The notes beneath the pieces were generated by a model, which was given only the letters and a program-made list of their open reading frames with translations, had not been told where the DNA came from and searched no databases. Shown in pieces: positions 26,119-33,956 of a stretch of 64,000 bases of DNA. The translations under genes were made by a program, and so were the position numbers. This DNA comes from Bacteroidales bacterium 52_46 (GTDB taxonomy: Bacteria; Bacteroidota; Bacteroidia; Bacteroidales; Muribaculaceae), in NCBI GenBank assembly GCA_001915385.1, contig MNQK01000028.1, forward strand, positions 62,001 through 126,000. The letters are read 5' to 3'. The first letter of the stretch is position 1. Every line of letters starts with the position of its first letter.

Positions 26119-26851
26119 GATTGAAAAGACCTTTCTTTTTCCAATAGAGCAGAATGAGGAAGCCGATGGCCATGCCGCCGAGGTGCGCCACGTGGGCTAC
26201 GTTGTCGCCGGGGTTGTTGTTGAAGCTCTGGAGCAGTTCGAGCGCGCCGTAGCCGATGACAATCCAGCGGGCCTGGATTGGGACGGGGATGAAAAAGAGG
26301 TAGAGCGGCGCTTTGGGGAACATGTAGCCGAAAGCAAGAAGAATGCCGAAGACGGCTCCGGATGCTCCGATGACTTCGGTGTTGATAAGATTCCATATTC
26401 GGAACACATCGGGATGTGCCGGCGCCATGCCTGCCGGAACGGACATGTTGACGATGGCATCGACCGTGACCCCTTCGGGAAGCTGCCCGGCGGCGTTATG
26501 AATCATGAATGCGAATACGCCGAGCTGTATGAGCGCCGCGCCTATGCCGCACGATATGTAGTAGAACAGGAACCGTCGGGAGCTGACGACGCGCTCGATG
26601 ATGTTGCCGAACATGAAGAGGGCGAACATGTTGAAGAACAGGTGGAAGAAGTTTTCCTGCACGAACATGTAAGTGACTACCTGAGCCGGATTGAAATTTT
26701 CGGATAGCGGATAGTGGAGGGCGCATATATCCATGAACGTCGTTTTGGTCGAGGCGGGGAAGAACTGCAGCGCCAGCCATATAATGACGTTGATTATGAG
26801 CAGATTTTTAGTGACGGGGGGGAGAGAACGAAATGAAGAGCCTATGTTCAT
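26102..26851 (-). CDS. Rhomboid-family intramembrane serine protease
   Basis: 249 residues from MNIGSSF (26851). Rhomboid signatures are FFHLFFNMFALF (HxxxN), IGASGAVFG (Ser164) and VAHLGGMA (His223). There is no long C-terminal tail, unlike the partner gene. The frame is open upstream to 27055, but those codons cross the promoter boxes TAATTTTG at 26944-26951 and 26953-26960 and have no helix. It is the first gene of the rhomboid-rhomboid-EEP run. Two adjacent rhomboids may act on different substrates or as a pair. Confidence 0.93.
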   Translation of the reverse strand: MNIGSSFRSLPPVTKNLLIINVIIWLALQFFPASTKTTFMDICALHYPLSENFNPAQVVTYMFVQENFFHLFFNMFALFMFGNIIERVVSSRRFLFYYISCGIGAALIQLGVFAFMIHNAAGQLPEGVTVDAIVNMSVPAGMAPAHPDVFRIWNLINTEVIGASGAVFGILLAFGYMFPKAPLYLFFIPVPIQARWIVIGYGALELLQSFNNNPGDNVAHVAHLGGMAIGFLILLYWKKKGLFNHGGIY

Positions 26852-26943
26852 AGTGCCGTACGTTTTCTTGTTGGTTGATTTCGTGAAACTGTCAGTGTGT
26901 CGCGGACCGGGCGGCGGAGAGCCGTTGCAGGTCGTGACGCGTG

Positions 26944-26960
26944 CAAAATTAGCAAAATTA
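26944..26960 (-). promoter_or_regulatory. Tandem -7 boxes upstream of the rhomboid pair
   Basis: Two TAATTTTG boxes on the minus strand, nine bases apart. No good -33 partner is visible for either. Confidence 0.4.
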
Positions 26961-27136
26961 CGCGATATGTGTTCACCCGTTAAGTATTTTTGTGAAAAAG
27001 CGTCAAAGAGCGTGAAATATCGGCAGAAAACGGCGCGAGAAGCCTTGTAAAACACGGAAATGAGGCTACGAATGCCGAAAAGTGCGACAAAATATGATTT
27101 TTTATGTAAAAAGGGGTGAAATAATATGACAAAAAC

Positions 27137-27167
27137 GTTGATAATTCAAAATTTAACTTTATATTTG
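27137..27167 (+). promoter_or_regulatory. Promoter of the HU gene
   Basis: GTTG (27137-27140), 19 bases, TATATTTG (27160-27167), with an AT-rich upstream region. A strong match to the Bacteroidota form. Confidence 0.75.
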
Positions 27168-27207
27168 CGAAAATAATACCATAAACTTATTTAATTATAA
27201 CCTCATT

Positions 27208-27480
27208 ATGAACAAAACAGAGTTAATCAACGCTATCGCGGAAAAAGCTAACCTCACTAAAGTTGATGCCAAAAACGCACTTGATGCCACACTTGACGCT
27301 ATTGCCGGCGCACTTGCCGCTAATGATAAAGTAGCTCTTCTCGGCTTCGGTACATTCTCGGTACAGGAAAAGGACGCCCGTACAGGTATCAATCCCCGCA
27401 CAAAAGAAAAAATTGAAATTCCCGCCCGCAAAGCCGTGAAATTCAAAGCCGGCGCCGACCTTGACGCCAAGGTGAAGTAA
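27208..27480 (+). CDS. hup: HU family DNA-binding protein
   Basis: 90-residue histone-like protein that bends and compacts DNA as a dimer. It has the full HU pattern: MNKTELINAIAEKANLTK at the N-terminus, the GFGTFSV turn, the DNA-grasping arm DARTGINPRTKEKIEIP and a C-terminal Lys-rich end. It has its own promoter and a very strong palindromic terminator, as expected for a highly expressed single gene. Confidence 0.97.
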   Translation: MNKTELINAIAEKANLTKVDAKNALDATLDAIAGALAANDKVALLGFGTFSVQEKDARTGINPRTKEKIEIPARKAVKFKAGADLDAKVK

Positions 27481-27555
27481 ACGAAATCCATCAATTGAAC
27501 TCAAGCACGGAAACCGCCTGCAACCGGTCTGAATATACGGCATAAGGCGAGTCTG

Positions 27556-27615
27556 ACGTATCAGGAATAAGAAAGAGTCCGGAATATTCCGGACTCTTTC
27601 TTATTCCTGATACGT
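27556..27615 (+). terminator. 60-base perfect palindrome after HU
   Basis: 27556-27585 is the exact reverse complement of 27586-27615, with no loop base. Centre GGAATATTCC. As RNA it would fold into a 26-28-bp hairpin; there is a CTTTCTTATT tract inside rather than a classic T-run after it. Probably the HU terminator, and far longer than usual. Confidence 0.75.
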
Positions 27616-27696
27616 TGTGTCATTATTCAAATTTTCCAAACCCGCGGCCACTATCATGCTGATTACTTGATAAGTCATTATAATTACTGCGTTTTT

Positions 27697-28392
27697 TTAT
27701 TCGGAAACGGCACGGATCGGACACCCGTATTCGGCTTCAAATGTTATTGTGGCTTTACCTTCTTCACTGAACATCAAGTTTATGGCGTGGTAGTCACTGA
27801 TGGTCGTATTGCTCCAGTAATGGCCATTAATGCCGTCATAATATGTATGAAGCATCATGTGGCCTACAGCGGGAAGAAAAATCGAACGGCCATTTTTCCC
27901 GGTGATTTTATAGCCGGATATGCTGTCACCGTCAATCCATTCCCAGGTGCATTTTTCACATAGCTCATATATCTCGTTATGGGTCGGCATACGCCATGTG
28001 CCGCCCCAGTGGGTTCGTGCTGCATCATACCGGGGATTCAGCACGCCTTCTTCGTTGATGATGCCGGCAGCCTGTAATTCCGAAAGGCTCTTTTTAAAAA
28101 TCGTGCATCTGTTATCTCCTTTTTCGTCGATAAACGGAGTTGTAGATCCCCAGCTGAAATAATCGCCATATTCTTCAGGCTTTGTTGCTCCGATATTGCA
28201 TGTGGCCCATTTAATCCCGCTCGGCAGCCCGAGGTCAACGTATTCATGTCCGTTATAATTATGTTCGACGGTTTGCGGCGTGTCGTCGGCGTTTCCTTTG
28301 TCAGTGTTACCGGAAGTCTTGCACGATGATAAGGAAAGAATCACCGGAATTGTAATGATTGCAAGCATGCCGTTTAAAATAGCTTTTTTCAT
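27697..28392 (-). CDS. FISUMP-domain lipoprotein
   Basis: 231 residues with a lipoprotein signal (lipobox LSLSSC near residue 24). The body is a Fibrobacter succinogenes major paralogous (FISUMP) domain: HEYVDLGLPSGIKWATCNIG, WGGTWRMPTHNEIYEL, GYKITGKNGRSIFLPAVG and HYWSNT. It is a lectin-like fold of unknown ligand, found on surface proteins of Bacteroidota. It lies 23 bases after the TIR-propeller gene and is probably co-transcribed with it. A second FISUMP protein without a signal peptide lies at the other end of the cluster (32488-33087). Confidence 0.85.
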   Translation of the reverse strand: MKKAILNGMLAIITIPVILSLSSCKTSGNTDKGNADDTPQTVEHNYNGHEYVDLGLPSGIKWATCNIGATKPEEYGDYFSWGSTTPFIDEKGDNRCTIFKKSLSELQAAGIINEEGVLNPRYDAARTHWGGTWRMPTHNEIYELCEKCTWEWIDGDSISGYKITGKNGRSIFLPAVGHMMLHTYYDGINGHYWSNTTISDYHAINLMFSEEGKATITFEAEYGCPIRAVSE

Positions 28393-28415
28393 TATGTTTA
28401 TAGATTATACGGAAA

Positions 28416-30701
28416 TTATTCCTGAGTGGCGATGGAGAGGGCGGCGGATTTTACCCAGGGGTAGTCGCGCCAGAGGTCGAATGTGAGGGAAGTGCGGGCG
28501 GGGGAGATGCGGTTGGCGGATACGAGGTTGTATTTTGTGAAGGTTATGAAGCTGTCGATGTCGAGGTGCGGATTGCGGTATTTGGCTACAGTGACGCCGT
28601 CGGTAAGGGAGATTACGGAAACGATGTAGAAGAACGAGGATGCCGGGTCGGGGTCGGGGTTGGTGTGAAGGATTGCGATGTATTCGTTGTCCGGGGAGAA
28701 TGAGAGGGAGTAGATTGAGAGGAGTTCGTCATTGAGTTTTATCGTTTTTGACGGTTTATCGGCACCGGGAACCCATATCTCGAGCAATGAGTCGTCGTCG
28801 GGACTTATGGAGGCATATTGTGAACCGTCATAGTTGGGGTATATCTCGCGCTCGCCTAAATGAAGTTCGGTTTTGGCGTTGTCGGTTATTGAACAGGTGA
28901 AGAATTTTCCGTTTCCGTCAGTCATATATAGTATGTTGCCATCGGGTGTGATGTCGAAAACGTAACCTTCGTTGATGTCGGTATGCGTGATTTCTTTGCC
29001 TGAAAGGATATCAAAGACGCTTACAATATCGTTGCCGACCACGGTGACGCGGGTGCCGTCGTTGTTGAATGCAATCATTGGCAGATAGTCGTATGGCTTT
29101 TCGAGGGTGGTGATGAGGCGGTCGTTGGCGATGGTTCGGATTTCTATCCTGTCGTCAGGGGTTAAGGTTGCGAATTTGTCGCCGTCGGCGCTTATGGCGT
29201 AGACGACAGGCAGATTGAAGGCGCCTTTTTCGGGACCGTTGTATCGGAATGTCGTGGAATTACCTTCGGCATCAACGATGGTAATCTCTTTGTTTTCGTG
29301 GTCGGAAAGGGCATAGACTGAGGGCATTGCCAAGGGATGGGTTATCGTCGGGGTACCGGCTACATAATCGTATATGACGGTGCCACTTAATGTGCGCAGC
29401 TCGGCGAGGCTGTCGGAAAGGACGCTAATCCATGCAGCAGTGTCTTCGCCTTCCTTACGCTGCACCCGGTGGAGGGTTTCGCCGGTAGCTAAGTCGGTCA
29501 CTTCGAGGATGCCGTCAATGGCTGTCAGCAGACGCGAACCGTCGGGCGCGAGGCCGTAGCTTACCGACATGAAAGAGGCGGGGGTGTCGATATTGTAAAC
29601 GGATTCAAGCGAGCGGGTGTCGAGGACAGCGATAGTCGATGTGCTGTCGCCGGTGTAGTAGCGGTAGGCGAGGAGGGCGCCGTCGGGCGTGATTTCGGCA
29701 TCGGCTATTGTCTCGGTTTCTGCACGGGTTATGGTGACAGGGTCGGACGTGCCGGAGTATGAACTGATTGTAAGTGTGTTGGCTTCATGGGTGACATACG
29801 AGCTGTCGGAGAAGCAAAGTATATTGTCGGCAGTGATGTCGAAGCCGTCGGGATAGGGCCTGTAAACAGGCATTGAGCCGGTGGCGACACATACCCAGCC
29901 GGGAGTGTAATACCAGGTCAGGGCATCGCGCAGGGCATGGTCGATGTTGCCGTTGTAGGGTTCGAGCAGGCGGCCATCGTCGGCAGTCAGAAGCCGGAGG
30001 GCTTCAATGGGGTTGCCGCCGGCAGTCAGTTTCTGTGCATGCGCGGCGGTGTCATTCTGCAGGGTGGTAAACTCGTTGAGTTTTAGTCTCGAACATTGCG
30101 TCACGCCAAAGAGGGTAATTCCGGCGGCAATCACTGCGAAAGCGGAGCAGAGGCACACGCGGCGGCGCATGCGGCGGCGGCGCTCCTTGGCGTGACGCTG
30201 CCATAGGGAGTCGAAACTTACATTTAAAATCACGGCGATTATCTTGACTACGGTACGGTCGATGCCTTCGGCTCGGAGGTCAATCCACAGCAGCTGGTCA
30301 TCGCCTTTAAGCGCACGCAATGCCTCGGGCATGCAGCGGTCAATGCTACTACCGTCGGCCATGTCGCCGACGACAACCGGAATTATGCGGGAGCTACGTC
30401 CGGCGCGGATAAAGTGCTCCACTTCTTTGCTGACCCATTCGGACTGTGCGGAGTGTATGCTGCATATCACGATGAGGAAATCCGAATTGTCAAGTGCGTT
30501 GCTGATGCGGTCGGAGAGCGTGCCCGGGGTCAGGTCGGTATCGTCCTTGAATATGGGGCGGACGGTAGCGGGGATATCGGGATTGGCCTCGCGCAGTGCG
30601 ACGGGGATATAGAAATGCTCGAGCTTTTTCTGGAGGGTGTCAGCCCAGTAAGTGTCGTCGTGGGAGTAGCTGATGAACGCTGTGTATTCTTTCTTTTCCA
30701 T
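28416..30701 (-). CDS. TIR domain - transmembrane helix - beta-propeller protein
   Basis: 761 residues. Residues 1-165 form a TIR_2-type domain (AFISYSHDD at 8-16, FKDDTDLTPGTLSDRI, SEWVSKEVEHF with Glu93 in the place of the TIR catalytic glutamate). A strongly basic patch (172-181, RRRRMRR) precedes one membrane helix (182-202). The remaining 550 residues are WD40-like blades (for example LAPDGSRLLTAIDGILEV, FSPDNEYIAIL). By the positive-inside rule the TIR part is cytoplasmic and the propeller periplasmic. TIR domains can cleave NAD+ or signal; which applies here is unknown. It follows the RyR-domain gene by 158 bases. Confidence 0.85.
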   Translation of the reverse strand: MEKKEYTAFISYSHDDTYWADTLQKKLEHFYIPVALREANPDIPATVRPIFKDDTDLTPGTLSDRISNALDNSDFLIVICSIHSAQSEWVSKEVEHFIRAGRSSRIIPVVVGDMADGSSIDRCMPEALRALKGDDQLLWIDLRAEGIDRTVVKIIAVILNVSFDSLWQRHAKERRRRMRRRVCLCSAFAVIAAGITLFGVTQCSRLKLNEFTTLQNDTAAHAQKLTAGGNPIEALRLLTADDGRLLEPYNGNIDHALRDALTWYYTPGWVCVATGSMPVYRPYPDGFDITADNILCFSDSSYVTHEANTLTISSYSGTSDPVTITRAETETIADAEITPDGALLAYRYYTGDSTSTIAVLDTRSLESVYNIDTPASFMSVSYGLAPDGSRLLTAIDGILEVTDLATGETLHRVQRKEGEDTAAWISVLSDSLAELRTLSGTVIYDYVAGTPTITHPLAMPSVYALSDHENKEITIVDAEGNSTTFRYNGPEKGAFNLPVVYAISADGDKFATLTPDDRIEIRTIANDRLITTLEKPYDYLPMIAFNNDGTRVTVVGNDIVSVFDILSGKEITHTDINEGYVFDITPDGNILYMTDGNGKFFTCSITDNAKTELHLGEREIYPNYDGSQYASISPDDDSLLEIWVPGADKPSKTIKLNDELLSIYSLSFSPDNEYIAILHTNPDPDPASSFFYIVSVISLTDGVTVAKYRNPHLDIDSFITFTKYNLVSANRISPARTSLTFDLWRDYPWVKSAALSIATQE

Positions 30702-30809
30702 GATGGTGATTTATTCGTTAGTGGATTGATGCATGTAATGTAGGGATGCATCGGACCGGGCAAATTCTATCAGTAAGGTTAAATTTTTTTCGCTGAGTAA
30801 TTTATTTGC

Positions 30810-30829
30810 GGCTGCACCGGGGTGCAGCC
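30810..30829. repeat. Palindromic repeat (REP-like), copy 2
   Basis: Hairpin GGCTGCACC-GG-GGTGCAGCC with the CCTAC tail, identical to 12498-12517. It lies in the gap between the RyR-domain gene and the TIR gene, where it may set relative expression. Confidence 0.7.
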
Positions 30830-30859
30830 CTACATGATGGCATGTCATATAATTGACGG

Positions 30860-31888
30860 TCATTTCAATTTTTTGCCGCAGCGGGGGCAGAATCTGTAGT
30901 CGGGGTGGTTGAAGTTGCCGCAGTCGGGGCATTCGAGGCCGTTGCGGAAGTCGGTGATTTCAAATCCCATCGACTGGATGAGACGCAACGTGTTCATGGC
31001 CATGATGCGGTCGTATTCTTTTTCGCCCTCGGGCAATTTGCAGTATTCGACGAGGTCGGGGTGGGTCTTTTCCCTGTCGTTGCGTTCGGGACCGAAGCGC
31101 CAGCCCTCGTCGATGCGGGCACGTGCCCATACGTCGTGGGCGTTTTCGGCGATGGCTTCGACGAGTTCCTCAAGGTCGGCGGGGAGTCGAACGTCGTCAA
31201 CCTCGATGGGGTGCGGGTCGTAGGCATCGCCTACGGAGGCCGTCACCATGTAGTTGCGTGAAGGCGCCCACGCTTCGGCGAATCTGTCACGGCTTACGGT
31301 CACATCGATGCAATCGGCTGGATCATAGTATGTGACGGTCGTGGCCGAACCGATACCCTTTACAATGATAGCGTGGTAAGCCGGGATGGAGGCCGGGGAA
31401 CCGCCGGCGGTGATATTCCGGTCGATTACGGCTATGACATCGGCGCCGCTGCGTATGGCGTTGTCGAGGTCGGTGACAGTGGCATTGTACTTACGGCTCA
31501 CGGCGAGGCCCTGCGATTCGAGCGCGCGGCCGACGTTGTGCAGCGGGGTGCCGGCGGAGCGTAGCCAGTTGTTGACTTTGGCGACCTGCAGGAGCGACCA
31601 TGAGTCGAACTGCGCGCCGCGATTCTTGAGGATATGTAGCTCGCAGTCCCAGCTGCAACTGTTCTTGTCGTTGGCGGCGGCAAGCCGGGTCAGTGGCAGG
31701 AATCTGTGGTGGAAAGGTCGCTTCTCCGACACGATGTCGGGGGCGGTGAGGATTCCCAGCATTTCGGCGAGTTCGCCGTCGTGGGGAATGCGCGACAGGA
31801 TAAGGGCGACTTCCTCTTTGGAGGCCGTCCCGTCGATATATCGGGCAATCATCTCGTCGGAGACGTGTGGGTATTGTTTACTCTTCAT
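30860..31888 (-). CDS. Anti-sigma-like / C39-like / RyR domain / zinc-ribbon protein
   Basis: 342 residues, four parts. Residues 1-50 (DEMIARYIDGTASKEEVALI) resemble the N-terminal helices of Bacteroidota anti-sigma factors. Residues 70-218 resemble a C39-like papain fold with Cys78 in NSCSWDCELHIL, His172 in AYHAIIVKG and Asp189 in YYDPAD, the order expected for a catalytic triad. Residues 245-312 match the RyR domain (DVWARARIDEGWRFGPERND, THPDLVEYCKLPEGEKEYDR). A zinc ribbon closes the protein (Cys320, 323, 334, 337). The start overlaps the sigma-factor stop (ATGA), which implies coupled synthesis. Whether the C39-like part is a protease or a binding fold is unknown. Confidence 0.82.
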   Translation of the reverse strand: MKSKQYPHVSDEMIARYIDGTASKEEVALILSRIPHDGELAEMLGILTAPDIVSEKRPFHHRFLPLTRLAAANDKNSCSWDCELHILKNRGAQFDSWSLLQVAKVNNWLRSAGTPLHNVGRALESQGLAVSRKYNATVTDLDNAIRSGADVIAVIDRNITAGGSPASIPAYHAIIVKGIGSATTVTYYDPADCIDVTVSRDRFAEAWAPSRNYMVTASVGDAYDPHPIEVDDVRLPADLEELVEAIAENAHDVWARARIDEGWRFGPERNDREKTHPDLVEYCKLPEGEKEYDRIMAMNTLRLIQSMGFEITDFRNGLECPDCGNFNHPDYRFCPRCGKKLK

Positions 31889-32433
31889 TTGTAGGCGAGT
31901 TTGAGCGCAATGCTTGTGAGGCAGGCCATTGCGCGGCGTTTAATGTTGTATAGATTATCAATTGTGACACCCATCTCGATGGCGAGCGCCGCCGGGGGAG
32001 TCTCGTCGAGGATGAGGCGCCGTATTACCATGCGGTAGCGTGGGTTGTCCATCGCGTCGAGCAATGTGTCGGTGTCCATGCGGGCTTCGACTGCATCGGA
32101 GGGTGTCTCAGAAGATGTATCTGCGGGCGGAATATCGGGTTCGGCGGATACGTCCTCCACGATGTTTTTGCGGTAGCGGAGGAAGTAGCGTGTGGCGACG
32201 ACCTTGAGCCATGTCATGAAGGAGCATTCGAAAGAGAACATACGCAGCTTGGCGCAGTCGTTGCCGATGAGGTAGGTATAGAGCTCGTTGACAATCTCGT
32301 CGTAGTCGGGTGCGGCATCAAATATGCGGCGCATAATGGCGGTGAGCAGCGGACGGGCTGTGACGAAGAACAGTTGCCGGGTTATACGGTTGTCGCGGTT
32401 GATAAGTCCGTCGATAATTTCATGGTCGGTCAT
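31885..32433 (-). CDS. ECF-like RNA polymerase sigma factor
   Basis: 182 residues. The sigma-2 region includes DYDEIVNELYTYLI and FECSFMTWLKVVATRYFLRYRK; after a Pro/Ser/Asp-rich linker (96-118), the sigma-4 region has LILDETPPAALAIEMGVTIDNLYNIKRRAM, read here in shorter parts as a helix-turn-helix. It probably directs transcription of this cluster or of envelope-stress genes. The gene is coupled by ATGA overlap to the anti-sigma-like C39/RyR protein, the usual sigma/anti-sigma arrangement. Confidence 0.85.
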   Translation of the reverse strand: MTDHEIIDGLINRDNRITRQLFFVTARPLLTAIMRRIFDAAPDYDEIVNELYTYLIGNDCAKLRMFSFECSFMTWLKVVATRYFLRYRKNIVEDVSAEPDIPPADTSSETPSDAVEARMDTDTLLDAMDNPRYRMVIRRLILDETPPAALAIEMGVTIDNLYNIKRRAMACLTSIALKLAYK

Positions 32434-32453
32434 CGCAGGGTGGTATTAGTCCT

Positions 32454-32485
32454 GCAATATAGCCATTATCGGCGAGTTGTGCAAA
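32454..32485 (-). promoter_or_regulatory. Possible promoter of the sigma/RyR/TIR operon
   Basis: Minus strand TTTG (plus 32482-32485), 20 bases, TATATTGC. The -7 box departs from TAnnTTTG at the last two bases. It overlaps the end of the upstream FISUMP gene. Confidence 0.4.
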
Positions 32486-32487
32486 TT

Positions 32488-33087
32488 TTAAACGGAGTCT
32501 TTCACCGGGCGGACGGAGAAGCCGGAGTCTCCGCCCGTTTCGGAGAGGCAAACTTCCGCAACCTCAAAGATGAGAGCGCAGGCATGGCACCCGTTAGCGG
32601 CTGAGCTCCAGTAATTGCCGGCAGAGCCAAAGTCTTCCAATTGCGGGGTGAAATCTTCGGCCGACTCGCAGCCATCAAACGGCGCCCACCATTTATATCC
32701 TGCGGCGGGGAGGAAGATGGAATTTCCGTTGACTTTGCTTGTCACGATGTATCCGCTGCAAGGCTCTTTGTTTATCCATGTCCACTTGCATCGGTCAATA
32801 AGTTCCTTAAACTCTTCCTTTGACGGCAGGCGCCAGGGCTCGCCCCAGTTGGTACGTGCCATGTCGCGGACGCTGCCGGCGATTTCCATGCACGGAGGGG
32901 TATAAAGTTCGCTGTCGAAATGCTGTCCGGGATCAGTCTCACCGAAGGCGAAGTAATCGCCGGGTTCTTCGGGAAGGTATGCGCCGAGATTGCATGTGGC
33001 CCACTTTACCGAGAGGCCGAGGTCGACGTACTCGTGGTTCATGCCGTAACTGTAGTTTTCGGGGATGTATTGTTTGCTCTTTGCCAT
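32488..33087 (-). CDS. FISUMP-domain protein without signal peptide
   Basis: 199 residues from MAKSKQYIPENY (33087). The body is a FISUMP domain: NHEYVDLGLSVKWATCNLG, DYFAFGETDPG, NWGEPWRLPSKEEFKEL, NSIFLPAAGY, GNYWSS and a FSVRPVKD ending. There is no signal peptide or lipobox, unlike the relative at 27697. The frame is open upstream to 33204, but that part overlaps the end of the thioredoxin-like gene. It lies directly upstream of the sigma factor on the same strand. The role is unknown; it could be a cytoplasmic partner or a sensor. Confidence 0.8.
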   Translation of the reverse strand: MAKSKQYIPENYSYGMNHEYVDLGLSVKWATCNLGAYLPEEPGDYFAFGETDPGQHFDSELYTPPCMEIAGSVRDMARTNWGEPWRLPSKEEFKELIDRCKWTWINKEPCSGYIVTSKVNGNSIFLPAAGYKWWAPFDGCESAEDFTPQLEDFGSAGNYWSSAANGCHACALIFEVAEVCLSETGGDSGFSVRPVKDSV

Positions 33088-33109
33088 GGGTTGTAAAGAT
33101 AATAAAAAA

Positions 33110-33649
33110 TCAGAAAGCGGCGGCAATGTTGAAAATGATGTCGTAAAGTTTTTCGTCGAGGTTGGGTTTGTAGCCGACGATGGTCTGACGAATATTGCTG
33201 TCACTGCCGATTGACATTATGACGGGGACTTCGTGCAAATCGTATTGAGCGAGATAATTGAACAAGGCTTTGCAGCCGCCGATGAAATAGAGTTTTGAGG
33301 TTTCCCAACGGTTGTCGATGAAACGTTGGATAATGCGCTGCTTTTCATCTTCGGAGTCGTAGCAGGCGATGAAGTAGTTCGGGGAGTGCCAGCAGATGTC
33401 GATTATGGGCATTTCTTCGCCGAGGTATTCGCGCACTTCGCGTTCGGTGTCGCGGATACAGTCCATGGCCTTGTGGCACCAGTGGCAGTTTTCCCAATAG
33501 AAGGTGACGATGCAGGGGGTGCGGAGCGGGAGTGTGACTTTTTCGCCGGCGATGTTGGTGACGGTGACGGGGTCGAACTGACGTGCGCTGACGTTTGTGC
33601 AGACGGAGGCGATGACGAGCATCAGGAGGGTGACAAATAATTTTTTCAT
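33110..33649 (-). CDS. Secreted thioredoxin-fold protein
   Basis: 179 residues with a signal peptide (1-22). The thioredoxin-like core is preceded by PVTVTNIAGEKVTLPLRTP, as in TlpA-like proteins, and the redox motif is CHWC (Cys55, Cys58) in FYWENCHWCHKAM. The second half has VPVIMSIGSD with the cis-Pro position. It probably reduces or oxidises disulfides in the periplasm. It lies 22 bases upstream of the FISUMP gene and may belong to the same transcript as the sigma/RyR/TIR genes. Confidence 0.82.
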   Translation of the reverse strand: MKKLFVTLLMLVIASVCTNVSARQFDPVTVTNIAGEKVTLPLRTPCIVTFYWENCHWCHKAMDCIRDTEREVREYLGEEMPIIDICWHSPNYFIACYDSEDEKQRIIQRFIDNRWETSKLYFIGGCKALFNYLAQYDLHEVPVIMSIGSDSNIRQTIVGYKPNLDEKLYDIIFNIAAAF

Positions 33650-33866
33650 GACTGTTTTTGTTTTTGGTTTCTATAGGGACACGCTGGGGAACGGAAATCT
33701 AACAGTGGGGGTGAAATATTTTTAACTTATACTATGGGTATACACTCGCCCGGTTCCCGGGCTCGATTCCACACATTGCCTTTGTCCCGCCCTCCGCTTA
33801 CGCTCCTGACGGGGATATGTACACCATCGACCCTGCGGCTCTCGCATTATTGCGTCTCATATTTCG

Positions 33867-33898
33867 TTTGTTTTTGTGGAAATATTTCTGTAAATTTG
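33867..33898 (+). promoter_or_regulatory. Promoter of dcp
   Basis: TTTG (33867-33870), 20 bases, TAAATTTG (33891-33898). Leader of about 50 bases. Confidence 0.75.
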
Positions 33899-33956
33899 TA
33901 GTTCTTAGGAATAAATCAGTTAATCAACACGATAAATAAATCAATCAGCACAGTAT

